Assembly: GCA_964500675.1 (NCBI GenBank)
Contig: CAZCNY010000006.1
Coordinates: 186,001-250,000, forward strand
Direction of reading: 5' to 3'
Length of the DNA: 64,000 nt
DNA from: CAMLJR01 sp964500675
Lineage (GTDB): Bacteria > Pseudomonadota > Gammaproteobacteria > Pseudomonadales > CAMLJR01
Part shown: positions 54,306-63,574 of the stretch, piece by piece
Layout of the letters: each line of letters starts with the position of its first letter
How positions within the stretch are numbered: position 1 is the stretch's first letter
Translations under genes and position numbers: made by a program
Notes under the pieces: model-generated
Databases searched by the model: none
Seen by the model: the letters and a program-made list of their open reading frames with translations, nothing else
What the model was told of the DNA's origin: nothing

Positions 54306-54998
54306 ATGTTTACCGGAATTATTGAAACCGTCGGCAAAGTCGTCGCGTTGCAACCGAGCAACGGCGATTTGCGCCTGCGTATTGCGAGCGCCGATATCGT
54401 GCGCGGAGCCGGCCTTGTCACAAGCGGCGCGGCGCTCGGCGACAGCATCGCCACCAATGGCGTCTGTCTCACCGTGGTCGACTTGCCGGGCGATGGTTTC
54501 TGGGCCGATGTCTCGCGCGAAACGCTGGCACACACGACAATTTCGCAGTGGAAAATCGGCGACAGCGTCAATCTCGAAAAAGCGCTGACGCCGCAGGCAC
54601 GGCTCGGCGGCCATATCGTGAGCGGCCATGTCGATGGCGTTGGCGAAGTGGTTAAGCGCAGTGAAGACGCGCGCTCGATTCGCTTCACGCTGCGCGCGCC
54701 GGATGCGCTGGCAAAATACATCGCGCACAAAGGTTCGATTTGCGTCGATGGCATCAGCCTGACCGTAAATGCGGTGAACGGCGCCGAGTTTGAATTGAAT
54801 ATCGTGCCGCACACAGCGCGCGTCACGATTTGTGGAAATTATCGAATAGGTACGCGCGTCAATCTCGAAGTCGATGTCATCGCGCGTTATCTCGAACGCT
54901 TGCTGCTCGGCGATAAAGCGGCGCAAGCTACTCAAGCTACTAACAAGTGTAGTATTACCGCAGCGTTTCTCGCCGAACACGGATTCGGTTCCAATTAA
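54306..54998 (+). CDS. ribE: Riboflavin synthase alpha subunit
   Basis: 230 residues from the ATG at 54306, where MFTGIIETVGKV is the universal N-terminus. Two homologous lumazine-binding barrels: the first with GVCLTVVDLPGDGFWADVS and the second with GISLTVNAVNGAEFELNIVPHT. It dismutates two 6,7-dimethyl-8-ribityllumazine to riboflavin. E. coli calls the same gene ribC in older usage. The Ala/Thr-rich stretch near the end is slightly longer than usual. Confidence 0.96.
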   Translation: MFTGIIETVGKVVALQPSNGDLRLRIASADIVRGAGLVTSGAALGDSIATNGVCLTVVDLPGDGFWADVSRETLAHTTISQWKIGDSVNLEKALTPQARLGGHIVSGHVDGVGEVVKRSEDARSIRFTLRAPDALAKYIAHKGSICVDGISLTVNAVNGAEFELNIVPHTARVTICGNYRIGTRVNLEVDVIARYLERLLLGDKAAQATQATNKCSITAAFLAEHGFGSN

Positions 54999-55010
54999 TT
55001 AGGCTTACGC

Positions 55011-56123
55011 ATGGCACTCAACACGATTGAAGAAATTATTCAGGATATTCGCCTCGGCAAAATGGTGATCCTGATGGACGACGAAGATCGCGAAAACGAA
55101 GGCGATATCGTCATGGCCGCCGAGTGTGTCACCGCTGAGCATATCGCTTTCATGGCGCGCTTTGCCTGCGGTTTGATTTGCATGCCGATGACGCGCGAAC
55201 GCTGCGAGCGCTTGAAATTGCCGCTTATGGTGCAGCGCAATGCATCGGGGTTCGGCACTAAATTCACCGTATCGATCGAAGCCGCGCACGGTGTCACCAC
55301 AGGTATTTCCGCAGCCGATCGCGCGCTCACCGTGCGCGCCGCGGCCGCGCGCAATGCGAAAGCCGATGACATCGTGCAACCGGGCCACATTTTTCCGCTG
55401 ATGGCCGAGCCAGGCGGTGTGCTCGTGCGCGCCGGCCATACCGAAGCGGCTTGCGATCTGTCGCGACTCGCAGGCTTCGACTCCTCCGGTGTGATCTGCG
55501 AAATCATGAACCCCGATGGCACCATGGCACGCCGTCCCGACCTCGAAAAATTTGCGCAGGAACACGGCATCAAAATCGGCACCATCGCCGATTTAATTCA
55601 CTACCGCGTCATCAACGAAAGCAGTATCGAAAAAATCAGCGAAGGCACGATACAAACCGATCACGGCGACTTTACGCTGCACACCTATCGCGACAGCTAT
55701 CACGGCGATATACACCTCGGCGTCGTCAAGGGCGATCTCGCGCAGAATCCGGCACCGCTCGTGCGCGTGCAATTCACCAGCACCCTGCGCGATCTGGTCG
55801 GCACGCAGACGCGCGCGCGCGGCGGCTGGAACACGCAGCGCTGCCTGAAAAAAATCAGCGAAGAAGGCGGCATCTTGTTGATTCTCGGCGGCAACGAATC
55901 GCCGAACGATCTGCTGGCGAGCGTCGATATCGCGCTCGGCAAACGCGACACGCCGGCACCGGCCGCGATCGGCGGACGCAGCACGCAAATGACCATCGGT
56001 CTCGGCTCGCAGATATTGCGCGATCTGGGCGTGCGCAAGTTTCGCGTGCTGGGCACGCCGGTAAAATACAACGCTATTTCCGGCTTCGATCTCGAAATCG
56101 TCGAGTATGTTGAATCGACATGA
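55011..56123 (+). CDS. ribBA: 3,4-dihydroxy-2-butanone-4-phosphate synthase with degenerate GTP cyclohydrolase II domain
   Basis: 370 residues. The N-terminal domain (about 1-200) is an intact RibB: LMDDEDRENEGDIVMAAE, GGVLVRAGHTEAACDL. It converts ribulose 5-phosphate to the four-carbon precursor of lumazine. The C-terminal 160 residues align with RibA but have lost it functionally: the three zinc cysteines and the RxEGRG motif are absent (aligned region VRVQFTSTLRDLVGTQTR). The complete ribA at 4.7-5.3 kb supplies that step. Naming follows the fusion; activity should be RibB only. Confidence 0.93.
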   Translation: MALNTIEEIIQDIRLGKMVILMDDEDRENEGDIVMAAECVTAEHIAFMARFACGLICMPMTRERCERLKLPLMVQRNASGFGTKFTVSIEAAHGVTTGISAADRALTVRAAAARNAKADDIVQPGHIFPLMAEPGGVLVRAGHTEAACDLSRLAGFDSSGVICEIMNPDGTMARRPDLEKFAQEHGIKIGTIADLIHYRVINESSIEKISEGTIQTDHGDFTLHTYRDSYHGDIHLGVVKGDLAQNPAPLVRVQFTSTLRDLVGTQTRARGGWNTQRCLKKISEEGGILLILGGNESPNDLLASVDIALGKRDTPAPAAIGGRSTQMTIGLGSQILRDLGVRKFRVLGTPVKYNAISGFDLEIVEYVEST

Positions 56124-56173
56124 TCGCGCTGAAGCGAATTAATGTTATTAAAAATTGAGAGCAAGGAAATATT

Positions 56174-56641
56174 ATGGCCATCAAAACCATCGAAGGTACT
56201 TTCGTTGCAACCAAAGGTAATTTCGCGATCGTGGTGGGACGCTGGAACAGTTTCGTTGTCGAAAGTCTGCTCAGTGCCGCGATCGACACGCTGCAGCGCC
56301 ACGGCATCGCCGACAATAAAATCACCGTCGTGCGCGCCCCGGGTGCATTCGAAATTCCGCTGGTGTGCAAAAAAATCGCCGAGCAGAAAAAATTCGACGC
56401 CATCATTGCACTCGGCGCCGTAATTCGCGGCGGCACGCCGCATTTCGAGTACGTCGCGGGCGAATGCACGAAAGGCTTGGCGCAGGTGATGATGGAATAC
56501 GGTGTACCCGTCGCGTTCGGCGTGTTGACGGTCGACACCATCGAACAAGCGATCGAGCGCGCGGGCACCAAAGCCGGCAACAAAGGCGCGGAAGCAGCGC
56601 TATCGGCGCTGGAAATGGTGAGCCTGCTCGGCAGTTTGTAG
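56174..56641 (+). CDS. ribH: 6,7-dimethyl-8-ribityllumazine synthase
   Basis: 155 residues. FAIVVGRWNSFVVESLL, VRAPGAFEIPLVCKK, ALGAVIRGGTPHFEYVAGE (with the catalytic His) and PVAFGVLTVDTIEQAIERAG are all conserved. The protein forms pentameric or icosahedral shells and joins the RibB and RibD products. It starts 50 bp after ribBA. A REP-like element follows before nusB. Confidence 0.97.
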   Translation: MAIKTIEGTFVATKGNFAIVVGRWNSFVVESLLSAAIDTLQRHGIADNKITVVRAPGAFEIPLVCKKIAEQKKFDAIIALGAVIRGGTPHFEYVAGECTKGLAQVMMEYGVPVAFGVLTVDTIEQAIERAGTKAGNKGAEAALSALEMVSLLGSL

Positions 56642-56650
56642 CTTTTAGTT

Positions 56651-56690
56651 CCCCCCTCTGCTGGCTTCTAAAGGGTCTAAAGGAGAGGGG
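56651..56690. repeat. REP-like palindromic element
   Basis: CCCCCCTCTGCTGGCTTCTA to AAGGAGAGGGG: CCCCTCT pairs with AGAGGGG around a 24-base centre that itself contains a TTCTAAAG inverted region. Placed between ribH and nusB, the only long gap in this operon. Confidence 0.5.
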
Positions 56691-56746
56691 AAAAACCCCA
56701 AACGCAATCATCACGATTGTCGTGTTCTTTAAATGAGAGTTACGCA

Positions 56747-57202
56747 GTGACAAAATCTTCCGGCTTCAATCCCGCGTTGCGCCACAAAGCGCGTCACTAC
56801 GCGATGCAGGCGCTGTATCAATGGCAGATCAGCCACAATGCGCTGCAACAAATCGAACAGCAATTTCGCGCCGAATACGATTTCTCCCAAGTCGACCTCG
56901 AATTCTTCCAGGAATTACTGCATCGCATTCCCGCGCAGCTCGGCGAAATCGACGCGCTATTTGCTCCCTATCTCGACCGCACTCTTAAAGAATTGACGCC
57001 GATTGAACTCGCGCTGCTGCGCATCGGCACGTATGAACTCGCGCATCGCATCGATGTACCGTTCAAAGTCGCCATCAATGAAGCTGTGTCGCTGGCAAAA
57101 AAATTCGGTGCGGCGGAAAGTCATAAATACATCAATGGCGTGCTCGACAATGTCGCTAAACAGACGCGCACCGTCGAGATCGCCGCCGAGAAAAACAGGT
57201 AA
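56747..57202 (+). CDS. nusB: Transcription antitermination protein NusB
   Basis: 151 residues from a GTG at 56747 with GAGAG seven to eight bases upstream; a longer TTG frame from 56717 is less likely. RHKARHYAMQALYQWQISHN, LDRTLKELTPIELALLRIGTYEL and INEAVSLAKKFGAAESHKYINGVLD are typical. NusB binds boxA RNA with NusE during rRNA antitermination. thiL starts 6 bp after the stop. Confidence 0.95.
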   Translation: MTKSSGFNPALRHKARHYAMQALYQWQISHNALQQIEQQFRAEYDFSQVDLEFFQELLHRIPAQLGEIDALFAPYLDRTLKELTPIELALLRIGTYELAHRIDVPFKVAINEAVSLAKKFGAAESHKYINGVLDNVAKQTRTVEIAAEKNR

Positions 57203-57208
57203 CTCGCG

Positions 57209-58195
57209 ATGGCGCTCGGTGAATTCGAACTGATCGCGCGCTATTTTTCGAATCTTGGAAATTCCGCGAAAAATATCCACGCGATCGATCTCGCAGTCGG
57301 CGACGATTGCGCATTAATCACGCCGCCACCTGGGCAGCAGCTCGCTATCTCCGTCGATACACTTGTCGCCGATGTACATTTTCCCGCGCAAGCTGATGCG
57401 TATTTCGTCGCGCAAAAAGCGCTGCGCTGCAATTTGTCCGATCTCGCCGCGATGGGCGCGGAGCCACTCGCATTTACGCTCGCACTCTCGCTGCCACACG
57501 CCGATGAAACCTGGCTCGCCGCCTTCAGCCGCGGCCTGCGCGATTGCGCGAATGAATTCAATATTCCGCTAATCGGCGGCGACACCACGCGCAATCCCAC
57601 GGCGACGATCACGATTCAAGTGATGGGCACGCTACCGATCGGCAGGGCATTACTGCGCAGCGGCGCGAAGGTTGGCGATGCGATTTATGTTTCAGGCTCG
57701 CTCGGCGATGCGCGCGCGGCGCTCGACTTTCTCGCGACACCCAATACGCAATTGAATAGCGATCAGCAGTTTTATTTAGCGCGCTATTATCAAGCTTCAC
57801 CGCGCATTGCGCTCGGTATTGCGCTGCGCGGCATAGCTAATTCGGCCATCGATATTTCCGATGGGCTCGCCGCCGATCTCGGTCATATTCTCGAACGCAG
57901 CTCGCTTTTCTCCAACAATCAAGTGGGCGCAGAAATCGAGATCGCGAAACTACCGCTATCCTCCGCTTTGCAAAAACACGTCGATGCGATCGAATTTGCG
58001 CTGAGCGGCGGCGACGATTACGAGCTGTGTTTTACCGTACCGCAACCAAACAGGCATCTCATCGAAAATATCGCGCATTCGCTGCCGCTGCCGCTTACCG
58101 AAATCGGCATCATCACCGCGGGTACTCAATTAATCGCGCGCGATAAAAATGGGATTGAACAACCGCTCGAACAGCGCGGATACAAACACTTTTAG
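57209..58195 (+). CDS. thiL: Thiamine-monophosphate kinase
   Basis: 328 residues of the PurM-like ATP-binding fold: GDDCALITPPPGQQLAISVD, CNLSDLAAMGAEPLAFTLAL, PLIGGDTTRNP, AIDISDGLAADLGHI and LSGGDDYELCFT. It phosphorylates thiamine monophosphate to the active diphosphate, the cofactor of the Dxs enzyme encoded at the left of the window. Close spacing to nusB (6 bp) and pgpA (21 bp) supports one transcript. Confidence 0.96.
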   Translation: MALGEFELIARYFSNLGNSAKNIHAIDLAVGDDCALITPPPGQQLAISVDTLVADVHFPAQADAYFVAQKALRCNLSDLAAMGAEPLAFTLALSLPHADETWLAAFSRGLRDCANEFNIPLIGGDTTRNPTATITIQVMGTLPIGRALLRSGAKVGDAIYVSGSLGDARAALDFLATPNTQLNSDQQFYLARYYQASPRIALGIALRGIANSAIDISDGLAADLGHILERSSLFSNNQVGAEIEIAKLPLSSALQKHVDAIEFALSGGDDYELCFTVPQPNRHLIENIAHSLPLPLTEIGIITAGTQLIARDKNGIEQPLEQRGYKHF

Positions 58196-58216
58196 CCGTG
58201 GCCAAATCCATCTGCA

Positions 58217-58729
58217 ATGAATAAACCCATCGACATAAATAAACCCGACTGGCGCAATCCGATACATCTCATCGCCGCCGGCTTCGGTAGCGGACTCGCG
58301 CCGCGCGCGCCGGGAACGTTCGGTACACTCGCAGCGTTGATTCCGTGGTGGCCACTGCACTTCCTGCCAGCCACAGGGTATTGGACAGTTATCGCGGCCG
58401 GCATTGCATTGGGCATTTACGTGTGCGGCAAAACCGCGCGCGATTTGCGCACGCACGATCATGGCTCGATCGTTTGGGATGAATTTATCGGTCTGTGGAT
58501 TACGCTCGCGTGGCTGCCCATTGCTGATGCCGCGTCACCGATCGTGTTCATCTGGATCGGCGCGGGATTTTTATTATTTCGTTTGTTCGATATCTGGAAA
58601 CCGTGGCCCATTCGCTGGTGCGATGAGCACGTACACGGCGGCACCGGCATTATGCTCGACGATATCCTGGCCGGTATGGTGGCGCTGGCTTTAATCCAAG
58701 CCACGCGATGGCTATTACCGGCTTTGTGA
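58217..58729 (+). CDS. pgpA: Phosphatidylglycerophosphatase A
   Basis: 170 residues with the PgpA pattern GFGSGLAPRAPGTFGTLAAL, HDHGSIVWDEFIGLWIT and DDILAGMVALALIQ, and several membrane helices. It dephosphorylates phosphatidylglycerol phosphate in the inner membrane. It is the last gene of the plus-strand block and is convergent with the TetR gene, 22 bp apart. Confidence 0.95.
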   Translation: MNKPIDINKPDWRNPIHLIAAGFGSGLAPRAPGTFGTLAALIPWWPLHFLPATGYWTVIAAGIALGIYVCGKTARDLRTHDHGSIVWDEFIGLWITLAWLPIADAASPIVFIWIGAGFLLFRLFDIWKPWPIRWCDEHVHGGTGIMLDDILAGMVALALIQATRWLLPAL

Positions 58730-58751
58730 GCCTCGGCGCCCGCGCCCGAAA

Positions 58752-59393
58752 CTAGACGCGCTTATCCGGTGGAATCGCCGCTGCGCACACTATCGTCGGC
58801 ACCAGGTAGCGCCATAGCATCCGCCGGTATTCGTCCGCATTATTCTGTTCAGCCTCCACCATCAAAAAAGCCGACCCCACGCGAATGATCCAGTCTGTTA
58901 ATTCTTCGAATTCGACGCCTTCGCGCAGCTCACCTGCCGCGCTCGCCGCCTCGAAGCGCGCTCGAAAATACGTCCTGGCGATGGCAAAAATTTCGGTGGA
59001 GTTTGCATAGATTCGACTCATCAATACGGTTGCCTCTCGCATGATGAGCAAAACTATTGGCGAACGCGGCACGTGCTCATTGGTGATCGCAAGCGTTTCA
59101 ACGAGAAATTCAGCGAACGATGTCACTCCGGCCACGCGCTCGCTAATGAGTTCCAGCAGCTTGAGTTGTTCGCGTAACAGCACGCTCATTATCACTTCAT
59201 CGCGATTTTGGAAGTAACGGTAAATCGTCGTGCGCGACACTTTCGCTTCGCGCGCGATATGCTCCATGCGCGTCTTCTGAAATGTGTTTTTTTGATAGCA
59301 GCGCAGCGCCGCATCGAGAATTTGCTCACGGGCGAAGTCGGAATCCGCCCGCTTGCCCCCGCCCCAACGCACGGTCATCCCATCTGTCGTCAT
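58752..59393 (-). CDS. TetR family transcriptional regulator
   Basis: 213 residues. The N-terminal helix-turn-helix (about 20-68: ILDAALRCYQKNTFQKTRME, VSRTTIYRYFQNRDEVI) is a standard TetR DNA-binding domain; the C-terminal ligand domain is not recognisable. An alternative ATG lies at 59378. Regulated genes are unknown: the neighbour upstream on the same strand is the PhoH-like gene, 175 bp away, and no transporter or enzyme gene is divergent from it. Confidence 0.92.
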   Translation of the reverse strand: MTTDGMTVRWGGGKRADSDFAREQILDAALRCYQKNTFQKTRMEHIAREAKVSRTTIYRYFQNRDEVIMSVLLREQLKLLELISERVAGVTSFAEFLVETLAITNEHVPRSPIVLLIMREATVLMSRIYANSTEIFAIARTYFRARFEAASAAGELREGVEFEELTDWIIRVGSAFLMVEAEQNNADEYRRMLWRYLVPTIVCAAAIPPDKRV

Positions 59394-59568
59394 GATTCTT
59401 TCTCGAACTCAAAAAACGGCGCGCCAATACTGCATGACAGTGCTAACCAGCGCCGCTGGTGAAAAACATTATTATTATGGCACGCCCGATAAGTTCAGTA
59501 ACCGAACCGATACGATACACATCGCACTATTAATCTACCTGATATTAATTTAAAGCGCAGCGATTAGG

Positions 59569-60957
59569 CTACAAATTCTCTTCGGCAAATGCCGCCAGGC
59601 GACTGCGCTCGATACCGTTCACGTGCATAACACCCGTGTGCGGAAACGTCTTGCACTTCTCGACAAGGTAGGTCAATCCCGAGGTCAACGGTGAAATATA
59701 TTTGTTGTCGATTTGCGCAAGATTGCCCAGCACGACAATTTTTGAGTTCACGCCGACGCGCGTGATAATCGATTTGAGCTGAAACTGTGTGAGTCCCTGC
59801 GCCTCGTCGATAATGATGTAAGCGTTATTGAACGAACGCCCGCGCATGAAATTCAGCGACTTGAATTGAATATTCGCGCGCTGTTTGACGTACTCGATGC
59901 TGCTCATCGGCGAATCGTCGCCGCCATGCAGAACCTCCAGATTGTCGTCGAACGCGGCGAGCCACGGCGCCATTTTCTCCTCTTCGGTACCCGGTAAAAA
60001 CCCGATATCTTCGGCGATCGGCGGCGTCGAGCGCGCGATAATCAATTTGTCGTAACGCTTTTCCTCGATGATCGCGTGCAACCCATACGCGAGCGCGATG
60101 AGCGTTTTGCCAGAACCCGCCGGCCCTGTCAGCACCGTCATATCGACTTCGGAACGCTGAATCAAAAAGAACGCCATCGCCTGCTCGAGATTGCGCGGCG
60201 TCAGGCCCCACAGACGCTGCGACATCAGACGATCGACGTGCAGGTCGACAAGCTCGATAAACTCCGCGTCGAGATGTTCGATATAGCCGACGAAATCGCC
60301 GGCGTCGACGATAAACATATTCGGATACGCATCGGGTAATACCTCGCGCGCAATCAAATGCACGGTATCGGTACCGCGCCGGAAGGTTTTGACTTTGTCG
60401 ACGCGCGACCAAAATTGCCCCTCGACGCGCTCATAACCTTTCGCCATCAAATCGATATCATCGAGCACGCGATCCTTGCGGTAATCCTCGACATTTTGCA
60501 GTCCCGACCCCTTCGCCTTGAGCCGCATATTGATGTCTTTGGTGACGAGACAAACGTAGGCGCCGATATTCGTCGCCTGCAAATGCAAGGCGACATTGAT
60601 GATGCGATTGTCGTTGGCCTGCTGCGAAGAGCCATCGAGATACGGCGCTTTGTGATCGAGATGAATCAACTGATCGGGATAAACGGAGAGCCGGCCGTTG
60701 GGGCGCCCGCCAACACCGCTGCAGGGAATTTCCACACCCTCCTGAATTTCTTTTGGCGACGCGTTGGCGAGCACTTTGTCGATCGCATTGATCGCAATAC
60801 GCGCTTCGCGGCTGACATCTTTATCGCGCCGATCCTTGATGGCATCGAGTTCCTCAAGCACGGTCATCGGCACCACAACACGATGCTCATCGAACGCATT
60901 CAGCGCTAACGGGTCGTGCAGCAGCACGTTGGTATCGAGGACGAAGATTTTTTCCAT
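59569..60957 (-). CDS. PIN-PhoH two-domain ATPase (YlaK/PhoH2 type)
   Basis: 462 residues from the ATG at 60957. The N-terminal PIN nuclease domain (about 1-145: IFVLDTNVLLHDPLALNAF, VVPMTVLEELDAIK, NDNRIINVALHL) is joined to a C-terminal PhoH helicase-like ATPase (about 255-455) with GPAGSGKTLIALAYG and IIIDEAQGLTQFQLKSI. Homologous PhoH2 proteins unwind and cut RNA. It stands alone, behind a promoter-like site with a leader of about 360 bases. Confidence 0.93.
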   Translation of the reverse strand: MEKIFVLDTNVLLHDPLALNAFDEHRVVVPMTVLEELDAIKDRRDKDVSREARIAINAIDKVLANASPKEIQEGVEIPCSGVGGRPNGRLSVYPDQLIHLDHKAPYLDGSSQQANDNRIINVALHLQATNIGAYVCLVTKDINMRLKAKGSGLQNVEDYRKDRVLDDIDLMAKGYERVEGQFWSRVDKVKTFRRGTDTVHLIAREVLPDAYPNMFIVDAGDFVGYIEHLDAEFIELVDLHVDRLMSQRLWGLTPRNLEQAMAFFLIQRSEVDMTVLTGPAGSGKTLIALAYGLHAIIEEKRYDKLIIARSTPPIAEDIGFLPGTEEEKMAPWLAAFDDNLEVLHGGDDSPMSSIEYVKQRANIQFKSLNFMRGRSFNNAYIIIDEAQGLTQFQLKSIITRVGVNSKIVVLGNLAQIDNKYISPLTSGLTYLVEKCKTFPHTGVMHVNGIERSRLAAFAEENL

Positions 60958-61324
60958 ATCGATTAATTCCCCGCAGTGATGACGTTTAAAAGGCAGCGCG
61001 GCAACATAATATCCGCGCATAAAAACCGGGCGCGCAACAACATTATCGATGTCATGCGCATTACACGTTTTCGGAGGAGCGAATTGCGAAGGAGGGTAAA
61101 GCAGATTGCGCGTCGCATGACATCACCGCTGCATCGAGCGGCTAAACGAGCCATGTGGGCTGACCACGGGCGCCGATACTTGTAGATCATGCGAATCACG
61201 CATATCAAGTGAATCAAACGCGGCCGCTCCCGACAGGGCATACATGATTACGTTGCTGATCTGCCGAGCAGCAGAAACACCATGCGTGCAACGAAGCAAT
61301 CCTGACAATTGAGCGTTCAATAGG

Positions 61325-61353
61325 ATTATTTGAGTCAACCGTCAGTTTGTCAA
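61325..61353 (-). promoter_or_regulatory. Strong sigma-70-like promoter facing the PhoH gene
   Basis: On the minus strand TTGACA (61353-61348), 17 bp, then AATAAT (61330-61325): six and five consensus matches. Transcription would begin near 61318, leaving about 360 untranslated bases before the PIN-PhoH gene. I could see no convincing coding region, tRNA or terminator in the 60958-61564 gap apart from this promoter and the palindrome at 61370-61385; a small RNA or long leader is possible. Confidence 0.6.
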
Positions 61354-61369
61354 CCTAAGCGTTGGAAAT

Positions 61370-61385
61370 ATTTTCCGCGGAAAAT
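61370..61385. promoter_or_regulatory. 16-bp perfect palindrome, possible operator
   Basis: ATTTTCCGCGGAAAAT is a perfect palindrome located 17 bp upstream of the -35 hexamer of the minus-strand promoter and 180 bp before the ribonuclease II gene. The flanks (AAT ... AATTT) are AT-rich. The binding protein is not recognised. Confidence 0.45.
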
Positions 61386-61564
61386 AATTTCTTTATGACA
61401 TCGGCGCTTAATGCAATCCACCGCGTTACCGAATACATAACGACTGCCATTCGAGCGCATTTTCCGCTACGCTATGCCACCCATCCTCGCCGCGGACTAT
61501 CAATCCGGCAGCGGACCACCAACCGCATAAATTAAGCGCACAGCTGCACAGTCATCCAAATCGC

Positions 61565-63574
61565 ATGTTAAATCAAGATGCCATGGCGCAATTGCGCCAA
61601 CTCAAGCAAACCATTCACGACAGCAAGGATCGCGGCGAAGGCATTGTCAAAGGCAGCCAAGGCCGTTTCGGCTTTGTAACGCTCGACGACGGCCGTGAAA
61701 TTTATTTGCCGCCCGAGCAGATGCTGCGCGTATTTCCCGACGATCGCATCGCCATCGAAGTGATTGCGGGCAACGACGACAAATCCTCTAAGGGGGATAA
61801 ACCGGCCGCGCGATTGGAACGTCTGATCGAAAGCCCGCTGCGCGCATTCACCGGGCGTTATATCGTGCGCGACAACGCCCATTTCGTCGAAATCGATCTA
61901 CCGCGCCTGAGCCGCTGGATTTTCGTGCCGCCGAAACTGCGGCGCCCGCAAAACGCAAAAAATCCGGCTAAGCATGGCGACTATGTCAGAGCGCGGATTA
62001 CGCAGCATCCATTCGACGATGGCAAACCGCAGGCGCGCATCGATGCCATTATCGGCAGTGAAACGCAAAAAAATATCGAAGCGCTTTATGCGCTCGCGCG
62101 CTTCGGCTTGCCCGATCGCGCCCCCGTGTTAATCGAAGACGATTTAACGCAGCCCGACAACGCCGCGCGCCGCGATCTCACTGAATTACCGTTGATCACG
62201 ATCGATGGCGTCGATACCCGCGATATGGATGATGCGCTGCACGCAGAACCGACACACCTCGATGACGGTATTGCAGGCTGGCAATTAACGGTTGCCATCG
62301 CCGATCCAAGCGCGTTGATCAAAGCCGGTTCGACGCTCGAAAAAACCATCGCCGCGCGCGGCACCAGCGCTTATTTGCCGGGATTGAGCGTGCCGATGCT
62401 GCCCGAGCAGCTCGCCAATGAGCGCTGCTCGCTGCAACCCGATGTCGAACGTCTCGCGCTTGTGTGCGAAATGTGGATCGACAACAGCGGCCATATTGCG
62501 CGCTGTCAATTTAGCGAAGCGCGCGTGCGCTCATACGCCCGCTTGAGCTATGAGCAAGCCACGGAATTTTTGGATGCTCCCGATACGCCAACGCCGAGCG
62601 CGTGGAACGATTCCTTGCGCGCACTGCAGGCTGTCAGCGCGAGCTTGCAACAGCGCCGTCGGCGCGAACACGTGGTACTGCCCGAACGCGGCGAATACCG
62701 CGCGCAATTGGATGGCAACGGCAAAATCGCGGGCTATCAACAACAACGCAAAAATGCCGCGCGTCAACTCGTCGAGGAATGCATGATCGCCACCAATCGC
62801 TGCGCGGCGGACTTTCTGCGCGACGACAACGCTATTTTTGTCGGGCATCGCGGCTTTCGCAGCGAACGCCACGACACCATCCGCAAATTGATCGCCGCGG
62901 AATTGCCGCAGCTCGCGCAGCGCAACATCGCCACGCTGCCGGATTACATCGCGCTGATGCAATGCATCGCTCAGCCGCAAAACAGCAACCCTGCGCCCAG
63001 CGAATTGCCGCTGCGCGAAATTCTGTTGCGCTCGCTTGAGCGCAGCCAATTCAGCGCGAGTGCGATGCCGCATTTCGGCATGGGTCTCGAGCGCTACACC
63101 ACAGTCACGTCGCCGATTCGCAAATTCAATGATTATCTTGTCCAGCGCGCCATCAAAGCCAAGCTGCGCGGTGAATCCAATACGGCGATCGACGCAGCGT
63201 TGATCGCGCAATTGCAGGATTGCAGCGAGCGCGTACGCCAAGCCAGCAATTTCGCGCAGCAATGGCTCGATTGCGATTATTTGGAGCGCCAGGCCCACGA
63301 TAAAATCTGGCGCGGCACCCTGGTTCATATCACCAGCAGCGGCGTCGTGGTGCGGCTTGTCGACAACGGTATTCAAGGTTTCGTCGACACGCGTCACAGC
63401 GGCGAGAAATTCAGCTTCGATCCGGTTTACATGCGCTTGAGTTCGGCGCAACGCAAGTTTGAGCTGGAACAGGAAGTCGACGTCAAGGTCGATGCCATCG
63501 ATATGAAAAAACACAGCATTGCGTTTACGCTGGCGCCCCCTATCGCCCCCGCCACTCTAATCCCTAATCCCTAA
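61565..63574 (+). CDS. rnb: Ribonuclease II family exoribonuclease
   Basis: 669 residues (E. coli RNase II 644). N-terminal cold-shock-like domains, RNB catalytic domain with Asp214, Asp220, Asp222 and Asp223 in TIDGVDTRDMDDALHAE, spaced as in E. coli RNase II, and a C-terminal S1 domain (about 585-655). It degrades RNA 3' to 5' in the cytoplasm. Length and absence of an RNase R-type basic tail favour Rnb over Rnr. The last residues PATLIPNP are encoded by a CTAATCC tandem repeat, showing the repeat element has been recruited into the 3' end. An alternative ATG lies at 61583. Confidence 0.9.
   Translation: MLNQDAMAQLRQLKQTIHDSKDRGEGIVKGSQGRFGFVTLDDGREIYLPPEQMLRVFPDDRIAIEVIAGNDDKSSKGDKPAARLERLIESPLRAFTGRYIVRDNAHFVEIDLPRLSRWIFVPPKLRRPQNAKNPAKHGDYVRARITQHPFDDGKPQARIDAIIGSETQKNIEALYALARFGLPDRAPVLIEDDLTQPDNAARRDLTELPLITIDGVDTRDMDDALHAEPTHLDDGIAGWQLTVAIADPSALIKAGSTLEKTIAARGTSAYLPGLSVPMLPEQLANERCSLQPDVERLALVCEMWIDNSGHIARCQFSEARVRSYARLSYEQATEFLDAPDTPTPSAWNDSLRALQAVSASLQQRRRREHVVLPERGEYRAQLDGNGKIAGYQQQRKNAARQLVEECMIATNRCAADFLRDDNAIFVGHRGFRSERHDTIRKLIAAELPQLAQRNIATLPDYIALMQCIAQPQNSNPAPSELPLREILLRSLERSQFSASAMPHFGMGLERYTTVTSPIRKFNDYLVQRAIKAKLRGESNTAIDAALIAQLQDCSERVRQASNFAQQWLDCDYLERQAHDKIWRGTLVHITSSGVVVRLVDNGIQGFVDTRHSGEKFSFDPVYMRLSSAQRKFELEQEVDVKVDAIDMKKHSIAFTLAPPIAPATLIPNP

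Noticed and set aside
60963..61338. Two short minus-strand frames (92 and 71 codons) upstream of the PhoH gene
   Set aside because: No ribosome sites; the longer starts in the middle of a GC-poor stretch and is Arg/Leu-rich by composition, and the other would start inside the promoter.
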